From: Dryomyza anilis
Lineage: Eukaryota > Arthropoda > Insecta > Diptera > Dryomyzidae
DNA length: 64,000 nucleotides
Direction: 5' to 3'
NCBI GenBank assembly: GCA_951804985.1
Contig: OX638131.1
Location: 102,630,464-102,694,463 of the forward strand
The notes under the pieces are model-generated. The model saw only the letters and a program-made list of their open reading frames with translations, ran no database searches and had not been told where the DNA came from. The position numbers and the translations under genes were made by a program. Shown here piece after piece: positions 10,401 through 22,242 of the stretch. The stretch's first letter is position 1, and the number at the start of each line of letters is the position of its first letter.

Positions 10401-11590
10401 CTCTAGTTCCAACCGCTGGTCGAGTTGGTGTGGAATGGCCCGTATACGACATTTTTTTGGAATTTGTATCATAATGATATTAGTGTTCATTTGTTTTTCT
10501 TATTTTATTTTATTATGATTAATTAAGTTTTTAATTTAGTGAAAAAAATGTTGTCGATTCCTTTCATAAAATTTTAAAATTCAACAATTCCCAGAAAAAA
10601 TTTCATATTCATCAATTTCTCTGAAATTCATCAAGCTAATACATTTTGCATTTTCGTTTATATCACACTCGTTCACAGATATTTTTACTACTTCCGATTT
10701 ACGCACACATTGTGCTGTTGATTTTATTAAAATTTCGCTTATTTTTTAATTTCCTCATGAGCAATATTTTCCCTTTGAAACATAGGTACATTAAAAATCG
10801 TTTGAAAATTTATTTAACGCCATTTGCCGTAAATCAAAAATAAACATCAGACAAACACCATTTTACGATCGTGTTTTGTATTATTGCCTCTACAAAAGTG
10901 TCAAATATGAGCATCTATGCGGCAATTAAAATTGCTACGTGTGGCTATAAAACGCCATCAAAAAGCAGTCAATAGTACCTATTGAGGAACAAAAAATAAT
11001 GAATGAATGAATGAATAAAAAACCAAACGAAGAAATCGTAAAAAATACATAAGAATCGCACTTTGATAAAGGGGAAGTGCATGTCTGATGTAATGCGTAG
11101 TAAAAAAATAAAACAGACATTGACATTATTAAAATCTGCCATTGAATATATTTAAAAATAATAAAATAAATGTAAAACGCAATATTAATTCAATTGTCGT
11201 TTACCTCAACTGCCACTTTCAACTGTAAATTTATTTCATTTTAATATTTTAAAGTTATTTTTATTATTTAACCTTGAACGTTGGTGAATCATTCATCCTG
11301 TAACGTTTATGAATAGTTTTTGTGATAGATAGTTTAATATTTATAGACCGACTTTTATTGTTCAGGAAATAATGGCAAAAAAAACGATTACTAAATTTAT
11401 GATTTTTCATAAATTTCAATTTTAGTGATTGTTTTGTAAAATACATTGTGTTTTAATGCGGATAATCATATATATGCTTGTCAGAAACTTACACATTAAC
11501 TTTGTTGGTATTAAATTTTTCAGGAAATTATAAAATTCAAATTAATTATTATTCATTTATTTAATTATTAGTTATCGTAAGGTAATATAT
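10401..11590. other. AT-rich intergenic DNA
   Basis: No credible coding region, RNA gene or element end was recognised. Confidence 0.5.
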
Positions 11591-11989
11591 TGTTACGAAA
11601 AGAGGTAATTTGCTCCACTGTGCAAGCAATCAACAATAATAAATGAGACGCAAGACAATTCAGCGCACTAAGCAATGTGTTAGAAAGAGACGGAAGATCA
11701 TTCAGCGCACTATGCAATGTGCGAGAAAGAGATGGAAGATCAACACGGCCGCGCATCTGAGGCACTGTACTTCAGTAGTGATTGTAAAGTGGTCGTGTGA
11801 TAAATGTCAAGTTGAATTGTGGACATGCAGCAGTTGTTAGAATTTGTTATTAGTAAAGTTCTTTATTAAAGTGAATTAATAAAGTTAATTGTTATAATTT
11901 AAACCAAACATCAGAGTGTTTTTATTTTGTACACAGTCCAGAGATACGAACTTGTAGAACAGTTTTCCGTAGACTGAATTTTCGTAACA
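11591..11989 (+). mobile_element. Solo LTR, copy 1 (gypsy-like)
   Basis: 399 bp starting TGTTACGAAAA and ending TTTTCGTAACA, flanked by the direct repeat ATAT (11587-11590 and 11990-11993), as expected for a 4-bp target duplication. It contains two tandem ~45-bp units (agacg-aagatcattcagcgcacta type) and AATAAAG polyadenylation-like motifs. No internal retrotransposon genes are adjacent, so it is a solo LTR left by LTR-LTR recombination. The orientation is a guess from the AATAAA position. Confidence 0.8.
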
Positions 11990-12654
11990 ATATTATAACT
12001 AATATAATCACTTGTGCAATAACAGGCAAACAAAATTTACGATAATCATATTATGTTTGATGTAATCATAAAGGAAATCAGTATACATTATAACTAGAAC
12101 AGAATAACTTCTAATAACTAATTAAAAAAATATAAAATATATTATTTTCCTCACCCCAAATATGCTCATTTTATATCTTATATAAAAAAATTATATTCTA
12201 AAGAATGCATAATGACGTCTGAAACCCTAAGAAATACCCACGGGGTTCCGGGTGGGACATTCGTATGTTTAAAATTTGAATATCATACATGAAATTTTAT
12301 TAATTTACTTGTTTTGTATTATTGTATAAGATACTACTTAAATTGTATCTAAACATTCGTAGAAAATTATAAAATTATATACGCTAAATCAAGAGATATA
12401 AATAAAATTGTGCTCGATCAGAATGTGACTGAAAACGGAAGTGCAGGTTAATATGGAAATTTCAAAAAGTCCGTAAATTGTGCGTATGAATTATTTTTCG
12501 ACTTATTTGATATTTCCGCTATTTAACATACCCAACGTCAATAAAATGTTCTTGGAATTGTATGTTTAAGTTTATAATTATATAATATAAATAAAAAAAT
12601 ATAATTTATAAAAAGAAAAAAATGAATATTGTGTTAAGATATTAGCACTAAAGT
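11990..12654. other. AT-rich intergenic DNA
   Basis: Nothing recognised in this interval. Confidence 0.5.
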
Positions 12655-13710
12655 TACTTTTTCACAATAAAATAAAATGTAAACATAAATATGTTTACAT
12701 CGTAACTATCATGCCAAAGGGGCGAATGTGCAATTTTTGACATTTGCGTTTTTTTAGATTTTTGAATGTAGTTTATCCTCAAGTATGCTGTACCAAAATC
12801 GCGTGTCATTTTGTTAGATATTTCTTGAAAATTGAAAATCTTGTCATGCCAAAAAGGCGAATCTTTTCGTTTTTTCGCCATAACTTTTTATTGGAATAAG
12901 ATAAAATAGTGGTGTAAAGGCATTTATTGTTTGTATTCATAGCACCTATCGTTCTGCATCATTAATTAAACATATTTTCCCAAACATTAATTTGACATTT
13001 GTTATTTACAGGAAAAAATGATTGGCAAAATATTTTTAAATAATGATGCAGTTCGATAGGTACTTTAAAAACCAACAATTAAAACCTTTTCACCACTATT
13101 TTATCTTGTACCATTAAAGAATTATGGCGAAAAAACTAAAAGTTTCGCCCTTTTGGCATGACAAGATTTTCAATTTCTTAGTTTTAATTTTTTATTAGTG
13201 CAAGATAAAATAGTGGTGTATCGGCATTAATTGTTTGTCTTTAAAGCACCTATCGAACTGCATTATTACTTTGAAATATTTTGCCAAATATTTTTTTCCT
13301 GCAAATAACAAATGGCAAATTAATGTTGGACAAAATATTTTTAATTAATTATGCTAATAGATAGGTGTTTTTAAAACAAACAATTAATGCCTTTACATTA
13401 CTTTTTTATCTTGCGCTAATAAAAAGTTACAGCATAAAAATCAAAAATATTTGCGTTTTGATCTGGATATAGCCTCACAAAATCCGTATTTATAATTCAG
13501 TAGGTTGTGCAAATCTAAAGATATTTTATATACGTTATAATAATTGACGAATAAACTAAAATAACAGAAAAAATTAAAAAAAAATATAAATTTTTCTAAT
13601 TTTTAAAGCACTTCAAACTTTAAAATTTGATTTCCCAACATTTTTTAAAATGCACATTCGCCCCTTTGGCATGACAGTGACGACATGTAAATAAAATGTT
13701 TTTCACATTC
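12655..13710. mobile_element. Composite foldback element
   Basis: The ends are inverted: catgccaaaggggcgaatgtg (12710-12730) faces its exact reverse complement at 13652-13672, and weaker homology extends ~30 bp outward. Inside are two palindromic units in tandem (12840-13169 and about 13170-13480), each with arms sharing gcgaa-cttttcg, ttattgg-caagataaaatag and aaatggcaaat. No open frame of note. Other copies lie at 2985-4432 and 35541-36095. Confidence 0.8.
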
Positions 13711-14331
13711 AAACATATATATATGGTTGCAAGAACGCCGAAAATTATTCATTCTGAACATAGATATATTTGGAAAGAAAACAAAAAATATTTTGCTGTT
13801 TGTATAATAATGTTTGGCAATGAAATAATACTGTTGTTTGCATAATGCTCCAAGGATATATATAATGCCTGCAAAATTATGTTTGGGAGCGCCATTTTTT
13901 TGCAGCGTGGAGATAACTACGATTTATTTCAAAAATGTTTTTTTTTATTTGACAATTTTTAACTGATTACTGAGACAGAAAAGAATACTTTTTGTAAAAT
14001 CACGTCAGAATCAATTTACAATCTATACAATCATCTGTAAATTTATGGTGTTTTTCGTATATACAAGCACGAGCATTGCAATCATATTTTGTTTGCTATA
14101 ACAATTAACAAAGTTAGAGTATAATTCGTTGTAATTAATAAAACTTACTAATTTTTTTAAAAACTATATTTTGTTTTGTTAATATCAATTATAAAATATT
14201 TTTTTTTTATATTGCATATACTCGCTGAAATCATATACCATTAATACTAATTTAATAATACTACTCAAATTATAGCAAACAAAAACAAATATCACAATCA
14301 TTAATTATAAATATCATACGATGAAATGAAA
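13711..14331. other. AT-rich DNA with element remnants
   Basis: 13865-13911 matches 7160-7206, suggesting the end of a dispersed element. Otherwise nothing is recognised. Confidence 0.45.
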
Positions 14332-14388
14332 AAATTACTAAAATAAATATATTATAATTAATATATAATATATTTATTTTAGTAATTT
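14332..14388. repeat. Perfect 25-bp palindrome with 7-base loop
   Basis: 14332-14356 is the exact reverse complement of 14364-14388. It is entirely AT-rich except for single G and C positions. Confidence 0.95.
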
Positions 14389-14744
14389 ATTGCTTTACAA
14401 CAAAATAAAGCCGATGACAATAACATATTATTTTTGTGATAAACATAAATGTTTACCATAATCATATCACAAGTATGTTTATACCTGTCTATGACCACTA
14501 TAGTTTTTAATAATGGATGTTTATTATTAAAAACCGTTTTAGAATTATTCGAAAGTGTTTCAACCAATTTAGATCTAATAGCATATAATGTTATTTAGTG
14601 GAAATATATAGTACAATGATAAATAGAAATTAAATATTATTGCTTATTATACCAATAAATTAAACATATTGGTCAAATAATTTTTGTTTCATTTCCATAC
14701 TTAGTTTGATTGATTTTGTGGTTTTGTGTATTTTGAAAAACAGT

Positions 14745-15148
14745 ATTTAATTAAATTCGTGGTTTGTTTGTTGGTGGTCGCCGAATTTAATGGCCACCCA
14801 CGGTGTGAAATTTCCGCCGGAAAGTCATAAATAATATGTTGTGTATTTTGTTCGTTTTTGGTCAGTCTGGCGTCATGTTTATTAGATAGACGTTGTATTA
14901 TATGGTTGTCTAGAATGTGATAGAATTTTTAACAAATTTATATTTTTTAATAATGACTATTTGAAGTGTTTAAAAATAGTATATTTAAAATATATAAACT
15001 TAAATTATATGTTGAAGAGAAACTTTTTAAACTGCGAATGCATTATAGTGCATTTAGCAATAAATTATTAATAAAATATCATTTGCACATCGTGGACGGC
15101 CAATAAAATCGGTGACCACCAACAAACAAACTACGAATTCAATTAAAA
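14745..15148. mobile_element. MITE-like TIR element
   Basis: About 65 bp at each end are inverted copies (14745-14810 against 15083-15148), with the key block gtttgtttgttggtggtc. Total about 400 bp, with an AT-rich, non-coding interior. Confidence 0.8.
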
Positions 15149-15272
15149 TTTATTATTCAGACTACAAAATTAAACTACTTTCTTTATATTAAGAACTTCA
15201 ATTTTTATTTCATCAAAAATACTCATTAAAATAACTGTACAAATATTTAAAAAGTTTCCAACACAGAATAAA

Positions 15273-15951
15273 TAATCGACGTAAAAATAGCAATCGATAT
15301 TAATTGCATTCATTAATCAATCTAGCAATGAAATTCACTAATTTAAGTAAAACATTTGCTATTCTTTATTATATAAGCAATTAATAATAATAATAGTTTG
15401 GCGCTACAGTTCTGTATAGAACTTCGGCCGAGCTCTCTCACCATTTTGAGCTGTGCGTATTATATTTGTACTCAAAGTGGTGGGACCTACAGTTTATTGC
15501 CGAATCCGAACGGCGGGTGAGAGTTTTTCATAGGCAATGTTTTTTACTCTCGTAGGTTTGCCATTTACTGACGAGAGGTAGCACGGTATAGAAAAACGTT
15601 TCTATGAAAAGATGTTGTTAGCCCCAGTCCAGGCTTGAACCGGGGACCTTTCGGCTCGCAGTCCAACGCACTAACCACTGAGCTACCGCGACTACAATTG
15701 CGTACGATAATATAAATATTTGTTCGTCAATACAGCAAATAATTTGGTCGGCGCAGTTTTAGCGTAGATAATTAGCATAGAAACTGCGCCGACTAATTAA
15801 TTTGCTGCATTGGCGTACAAATATTCATATTAGCAAACGGAATTGCTGAATTAACAAAGAATAGCAAATGTTTTCATTAAATTAGTGAATTTCATTGCTG
15901 GATTGATTAATGATTGCAATTAATGTCGATTGCTATATTTACGTCGATTAC
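15273..15951. mobile_element. Foldback element carrying a nested SINE
   Basis: The outer arms pair (aatcgacgtaaaaatagcaa against its diverged complement at 15930-15951), and the inner arms pair around 15745-15805 (ggcgcagttt...aaactgcgcc). Removing the SINE at 15383-15695 restores one near-continuous palindrome with arms of ~170 bp. A half copy is at 20462-20667. Confidence 0.8.
15383..15695 (-). mobile_element. tRNA-derived SINE, copy 1
   Basis: Read on the minus strand it has a tRNA-like head (GGTAGCTCAGTGGTTAG A box, GGTTCAAGCC B box), a ~200-bp body and a CGCCAAACTATTATT tail. It is inserted in a foldback arm; aatt is repeated on both sides. Confidence 0.85.
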
Positions 15952-16218
15952 TTTTAATATTTATTAATAGTTTTTATCAATTCAAACTTAATGTGGTAAA
16001 TTTCCACTAGCAAATAGAAGTTTATTCGATATTAATATCAGTAACTAAAGAGGAATATTTCCGTTTACTTTTTATTTATAAATAATTGAGTTTCTTAATA
16101 TAAATAGGTTTTAAGACAAGCTCAATATCAAACCAAATACTTCTTGATTCTTTTTTGGTTTGGAAAAGTTTTCCCCACCAGTTAGCAATAAAATATTACT
16201 AAAATTCCACAAAGTAAA

Positions 16219-16516
16219 AATTATTTATATTTCTTTATCGTATTTCAGTATCATATTTTGATACTGTATCATACTTCTTAACATAAAGAATAATATTTAG
16301 TAAAGTTGTTTATTAAAGTGAATTAATAAAGTTAATTGTTATAATTTAAACCAAACATAAGAGTGTTTTTATTTTGTACACAATCCAGAGATACGAACTT
16401 TTAGAACAGTTTTCCGCAGAGTAACTATTTAGTAAACATTATTTATATTTCTTTATCGTATTTCAGTATCATATTTTGATACTGTATCATACTTCTTAAT
16501 ATAAAGAATAATATTT
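16219..16516. repeat. 78-bp direct repeat flanking an LTR 3' fragment
   Basis: 16219-16297 and 16437-16516 are nearly identical (tttatcgtatttcagtatca...). Between them, 16297-16420 matches the 3' third of the solo LTRs (gaattaataaagttaattg ... agttttccgcaga). Confidence 0.8.
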
Positions 16517-16777
16517 CGCAATATTTTGTGAGAAATAGTAATGAAATGTTTTGCATTTTAAGTAGAATATTCGCGATTTCTTTTAAAAAATAACTCGTAG
16601 TGTTTCTTAATATTAAAATCACACCAAATACTTCTTGATTTATTATGCTTTAAAATGTTTTTACAATTTACTAAATTTCCAGAAATTAACTTCTTAATAA
16701 TGTATTTATCTATATCGGCATAAACAAATATTTGTGATGCTTTTTACGATTGGGCTATTCATTATGTTTCTTAATAT

Positions 16778-17261
16778 TGTTGCAAAAAGAGGAAATTTTC
16801 TCCATTGTGCAAGCAATCTGCAATTAAAAATGAGACGCAAGACAAATCAGCGCACTAAGAAATATGTTAGAATGAGACGGAAGATCATTCAGCGCACTAA
16901 GCAATGTACGAGAAAGAGATGGAAGATCAGCACATTGAAACACATGAGTACGAATAAGTTGTCAATAGCAGCGTCATTCATGAAACGCTCGAAACATGTC
17001 GGAGCTTTTTGAAACGTGTCGAACTGATGCATGCAGTATACAAGGGCGCCGCATCTGAGGCACAGCACTTCGGTAGTAATTGAAAGTGGTCGAGTGCGTC
17101 TCGTGTGAGAACAATTTCAAGAATTTGTTATTAGTAAAATTGTTTATTAAAGTGAATTAATAAAGTTAATTGTTATAATTTAAACCAAACATAAGAGTGT
17201 TTTTATTTTGTACACAATCCAGAGATACGAACTTTTAGAACAGTTTTCCGCAGACGTAACA
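16778..17261 (+). mobile_element. Solo LTR, copy 2 (gypsy-like)
   Basis: Starts TGTTGCAAAAAG, ends CGTAACA, and is flanked by ATAT on both sides (16774-16777 and 17262-17265). At 484 bp it is longer than copy 1 because of an extra ~100-bp block (about 16930-17045). It has the same tandem ~45-bp units and AATAAAG motifs. A 92-codon open frame inside is a by-product of the repeat units. Confidence 0.8.
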
Positions 17262-20200
17262 ATATAAATATCGTAACAATATAAATATCAAACCAAATAC
17301 TTTTGCTTCATTCTGGTTTTGAGAATTGTTTTCCTTTTAGCATAACAATTAACTTAATTTCCTCAAAGTACCTCCTTAATAATAAAATTGTATTTATCTA
17401 TATCGATATAGACACATATTGTCCTTTTGTTAGCTGAGAAAAATACTTCTTAATATATTGAGGAATATTTCTGATTATTTTCACAAATATAATTTTACTC
17501 GGAATAAATTATGCATCACTTTATTTATTGATTTCGACTACAATAAAACTCAGAAAGAGGCGTTAAATATGATTTTAAAAAATATATTGAAAATGAAAAA
17601 CATTAAAAAAGGACGATTTGAATTTAATGAATTAAATCATCAATATGATGAAACCGGTTTGTTTGTAATTTTTTTTTTTTGTGAGTATGAAATATCTATT
17701 TTATCATTTTGTGAAGTAGCATTACTTATAAATAAAATAAATTTCATGTAATCGCCAACATTTTTTACAATTTGTCGCAGTTTAAAGCAAATTTATTATA
17801 AATAATGTTTATGCATCACTTTTCATTTCACCATAGATCCGTCTCATTTATGCACAGCACTCCACTTCGTGTCTTCAATAATATGTTGTCCCATTTTAAT
17901 GGATCTACAGCATAATAAGAACTCATTTATAAATAAATTAGTTGCAAACACACAATGAATTCATTAAAATTCCAACTACATTTTTCATATGTTCCTTCAA
18001 CAATGTGCTACATAAAAGTTTTTCTCTTTCTCTCTCTCTGTCTCTATCTAGAACTTCGTTGTATTATGCTGTCATCTCTATCTTACGCTGATTAGTACCG
18101 CAAACAGACAACGTAATTATTTCAAATTTCGCCATTTTTTAAATTAAGAAGAATTACCGTCATTTTCCAATTTGGTGGCATTGACAAAAAACACGCAAAA
18201 TGTTTTTTTTTGTTTCTCATTTTCTGTTTACACTGTTTATACTGCGTCAGTTCGCAGAGGACCCTTGGCTCCTCATAATAAATCTGTTTGGGAAAATTGC
18301 GCGCACAGAATTTAATTAAAATTAAGGTTCATTCGTAGAGCGTCTGTTCGTCTGTCCATTCAGTCGACTGTCGTCGTTTGGTCCAACATCATTCGTTGTC
18401 ATCGTCTTTAATAACAAGCGTCAGTTGCGTGCACCAGTTTGTCCCGTTTCCTCTTCAAATCCTACAATGTAATAAAGCCGCTTCGCTGTATATGGCCCAC
18501 TGTGCCTAAGGGTTGCCTTGGGAAACTTTCGCTTTTGACGCTGCTGATGCTGTTGCGCTTGTACAGGCGCTGGCTGCCATTCTTTGTTGTTTCCAACGCA
18601 TATTGTGGGAATTTTATTTTTAATGTCAGCAACGTGCAGCGACATCCTAATGATTATTGTTATCTTCAAGTTAGTATTATTGTTGTTCTTGCTCTTGTTC
18701 ATGGCTTCAAACAAACGCTGTAATGAGTGCCAACAATATGTTTTCATTACAAAATAATTTTGCAAACAAAATACGCACTCCACTTAAATTAATATAAATT
18801 TTGGAATTTTAAATGTTTAACGTAAAATATTTCTAAATTAATTTGTATTAATTTATGGAAAGTTTCTGTGGAAATATGTATTAACATTATTCTTCAAAAG
18901 AAGAATAAAAGACTTTTGTAAAAAGAAAAAAAAAAATCTATTTTTAATTAAATTAAAAATGAATATTTTATTTAAAATTAAAATTAAAATTTATAGTCAG
19001 AGATATCTCAAAGACAGAATGTACTCAACCAACTTAGCTGATAAACAAAATAAATACTTTCAATTTCATGCAGTTATCCAACCGTCACAACAGTCACCAA
19101 CCACATGTGACACCACGCAATCGCTACAAAATTTCATAAAATTCAATTTGTATCAACAACAAATTTCATGCAAATTGTGCGCTTGAACCTCGAACCTAAA
19201 TAAACAATTTTGAACTTAGGCAGAAGAACAAACATTTCAATCATTCAGAGCATTCTGAACATACTTGGCATGATCAGACAGACATACAAAGAGACAGGCA
19301 GGCAGGCCGATAGACAAAGATACAGACACATACAGACTAAACAGCCGGCAACGTCTTAGGCAGACGGCAAATTGCGCTCGATTCCACAATGATAGCAATC
19401 CAAAAATAAACAATAAATCGCTGAAATCCTTTGGTTTTGTTTGCATAACAAAAACCGTTAAATAAACCAAACTCGAGTGGCACCGCATAGTACTAAAGCG
19501 AATTCCAAGGGTTCAACGATAACGATTGTTTGTTCATCGATTAGTCGAGTTTATCACAGAACCAAGTGTTACGCATGCGCACAACTGCACCTCTCATGAA
19601 TGAGTGAAGGAATGAATCAATCATATGTTTGGGTTTAACACAAAATGATGAATGAATGTGTGACTGATATTTGACGCAAAATTGTGCAAACATTTTGTAT
19701 AAATTGTGTAGTTGACGTTTCGAAAAACCAATGCAGCGGAAGTTCTTATCTTATAGGGAATTTTTAGAATTTATTTGACTACATATTATACCGAGTAGAT
19801 ATGATATAATGTTTGTTTAAAATATTTGCATAAAGTGTTTATTGAAGGATTCAACGTCGAGACGTTTGTTTCGAAAAGATTAGGACAACGACTTCTGGGG
19901 AATTACGAAAAGTAAAAGTTAAATGTGAAATGTTTACTGCATCTGTTGCAGAATATTTATATTGTAGTGTGAAGAATTGTTTTTGTTTTTATTACTTCCC
20001 AGCAAATGATATAGAAATGATATCCAAACGTTATAGGCCCAAAATGTTGTTTCGATAATCTATAATGATAGATGTCGATGTCTTCTCGATGAAAATGAAC
20101 CAATCCAAAATGAAATCTTTGTGTTTGTCGTTATATACATCGAGTTGATATTGGAATAGTTTTCAATTTCGATATACAAATTTTATTTGTTCAGATTTTA

Positions 20201-20461
20201 TGTTTTGTGTAAAATTTAAATATCACATAATTCAAAAACAAAATATTTTCAGTTTCAGAATGAACATTAATCAATATTTCATCGAAATCAAAACCTTTTT
20301 ATTGAGTTTGTTGATTTATAATTAGAAAAATTAGTAAATATAAAAACTTAAATTGTCATAAAAACTAGCTATATTCATCAGAAACTGTCCAATATATTCA
20401 AAATTTTGTAAACAACTTTTTTGGGATATTAATGTGGGATATTTATTTGAATTCGAATATT
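17262..20461. other. Mostly single-copy-looking intergenic DNA
   Basis: No gene supported. 18200-18780 is less AT-rich, with fly-type CAACAG-like and GTCTGTTCGTC patches, and could be regulatory or a UTR. 19272-19340 is an imperfect (GACA/GGCA)n microsatellite. The open frames here lack homology or splice context. Confidence 0.45.
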
Positions 20462-20667
20462 TGTAGGCGCAGGTTAAGCAAATATAATTGCTGAAACTGC
20501 GCTGACTAATTCATTTGCTACTTTGACGTACAAATATTCATATTGGCAAACGGAATTGCTGATTTAACGATGAATTGCAAATGTTTTCATTAAATTAATG
20601 CATTTTATTGCTGGATTGATTTATGAATGCAATTAATATCGGTTGCTATATGTACGTCTTATATTTT
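20462..20667. mobile_element. Half copy of the foldback element
   Basis: Matches 15755-15951 (actgcgc-gactaatt-atttgct, gtacaaatattcatatt, tattgctggattgatt). The left arm is absent. Confidence 0.75.
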
Positions 20668-20822
20668 TTTTGTGCAGAATATTTTTCACATATCAGAAAT
20701 TTACGTTTTATATCCCCCTTATTCCATGTGTATTTTAGTTATATGTTTTACATTTTTTACTATATCTTGAATACTTCTCGACTTACTGATTCTTAAAAGT
20801 TATATAAAAGTGACTTATAGAG

Positions 20823-21251
20823 CCCTAATAGAAATTTTGGTAGGGCCATGGTCATGAAGTGATCATGTCATTATTTAAGGTGATCGGGATATGACGAGGC
20901 CCATAATGTCCTTGTAACGCAGTGTCCTGATCATGTATTGACCTCAGGTCATGTTCATGTACTGATCGGGCAATTCCCCATTTTAATATTTACCCGACAA
21001 TTGCCTTGTCTGAGCCCGAGCATAATAGGGTTTCTCTCATTAATCTCGATCATTGCCTGATACTAATTTCGTTATGAGGAACAAATAATGTAGCAATGAT
21101 CGGGAACATTGACTGTTTAGATAATGTAAACCATGCTATGGTAAGCATGATAAGGGCATGCAAAGGCAATGATCATATTTTCTCTAATAGGGTTTACCCA
21201 ACGAAAACCCGATCATTTCCCGATGGCGCATCGGGCAAATTTCTACTAGGG
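20823..21251. mobile_element. MITE-like TIR element (CCCTAATAGAAATTT ends)
   Basis: The left end ccctaatagaaatttt and the right end caaatttctactaggg are inverted matches. The interior repeats tgatc-centred words (gatcatg, gatcggg, cgatcat). About 430 bp, non-coding. A related end fragment (ccctaatagagtaaatttg) lies at about 22397. Confidence 0.65.
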
Positions 21252-21442
21252 AGGAGGTGGGCGTGTTCGTTGGACTTTTTCAGTAGTGTAGTAGTGCTGC
21301 TGATGAAGAATAAATATAATTTTCCATACCTGCCAAACTTCCTAAGGGGCGTTACTTAATATACCCTGTACCTCATATGTGTGGGGTATAAAAATCATGT
21401 GGCCATGCCGTGCATCAATTCTATACAACCGTAGCAGGACGC

Positions 21443-21577
21443 TTCCCCGAAAGTCGTTACCCGGAAACACAATTCACCGAAGCCATTTTGCCGAAAGTCA
21501 TTTCCCCGAATGGACATTTCCCCGAACGGCCACTTTCCGAATGGACATTTTTACGAAATGGATACTTCCCCGAAAAG
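21443..21577 (+). repeat. 15-16-bp minisatellite, TTCCCCGAA core
   Basis: About nine degenerate units of the form catttccccgaatgga. Just upstream, 21360-21391 is a taccctgtacctcatatgtg...ggggtata hairpin like those ending mini-me-type elements. Confidence 0.8.
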
Positions 21578-21936
21578 CACACTTAATTTATAGAATTGAA
21601 GGAATATATTTTAGGCCAAATAACAAAAATATTAATTTAATGAATTTCAAAATGGAAAATTTTCAAGAGTAAAAGTTGGTTCTTCCGAACAGAGGTATTA
21701 ATTAAAATAAGTATTTTTAGTTTTATATTCTATGAGTTAAGATATTAATAAGAATACTGATCAAATTATTCAGAAACTCTCAAATATGTAATGAGTTTTG
21801 TACACTAATTATAAACATTTTTCAAATGTAGTTGGTGAATTTTATTTCAACAAAGAAGAATTAAATTTTTAGTAAGCATTAGCAATTGGTAGGAATATTT
21901 TATTTACTTAGTTAATATTTTAATTATATTTATTTC

Positions 21937-22242
21937 CAATAAAATAATAATAATAGTTTGGCGCTACAGTTCTGTATAGAACTTCGGCCGAGCTCTCTCA
22001 CCATTTTGAGCTGTGCGTGTTATATTTTGGTGGGACCTACAGTTTATTGCCGAATCCGAACGGCGGGTGAGAGCTTTTTCATAGGCAATGGTTTTACTCT
22101 CGTAGGTTTGCCATTTACTGACGAGAGGTAGCGCGGTATAGAAAAATGTTTCTATGAAAAGATGTTGTTAGCCCCAGTCCAGGCTTGAACCGGGGACCTT
22201 TCGGCTCGCAGTCCAACGCACTAACCACTGAGCTACCGCGGC
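21937..22242 (-). mobile_element. tRNA-derived SINE, copy 2
   Basis: Same family as 15383-15695. A clean 10-bp target duplication, tatttatttc, lies at 21927-21936 and 22243-22252, on either side of the AATAATA tail and the tRNA-like head. Confidence 0.92.

Noticed and set aside
11643..11840. Arg-rich small proteins (also 16734-17012)
   Set aside because: They lie inside solo LTRs and reflect tandem ~45-bp units.
18421..18783. 120-codon minus-strand frame
   Set aside because: Poly-Asn and Gln-rich stretches come from CAA/CAG-like intronic DNA; no start context or homology recognised.
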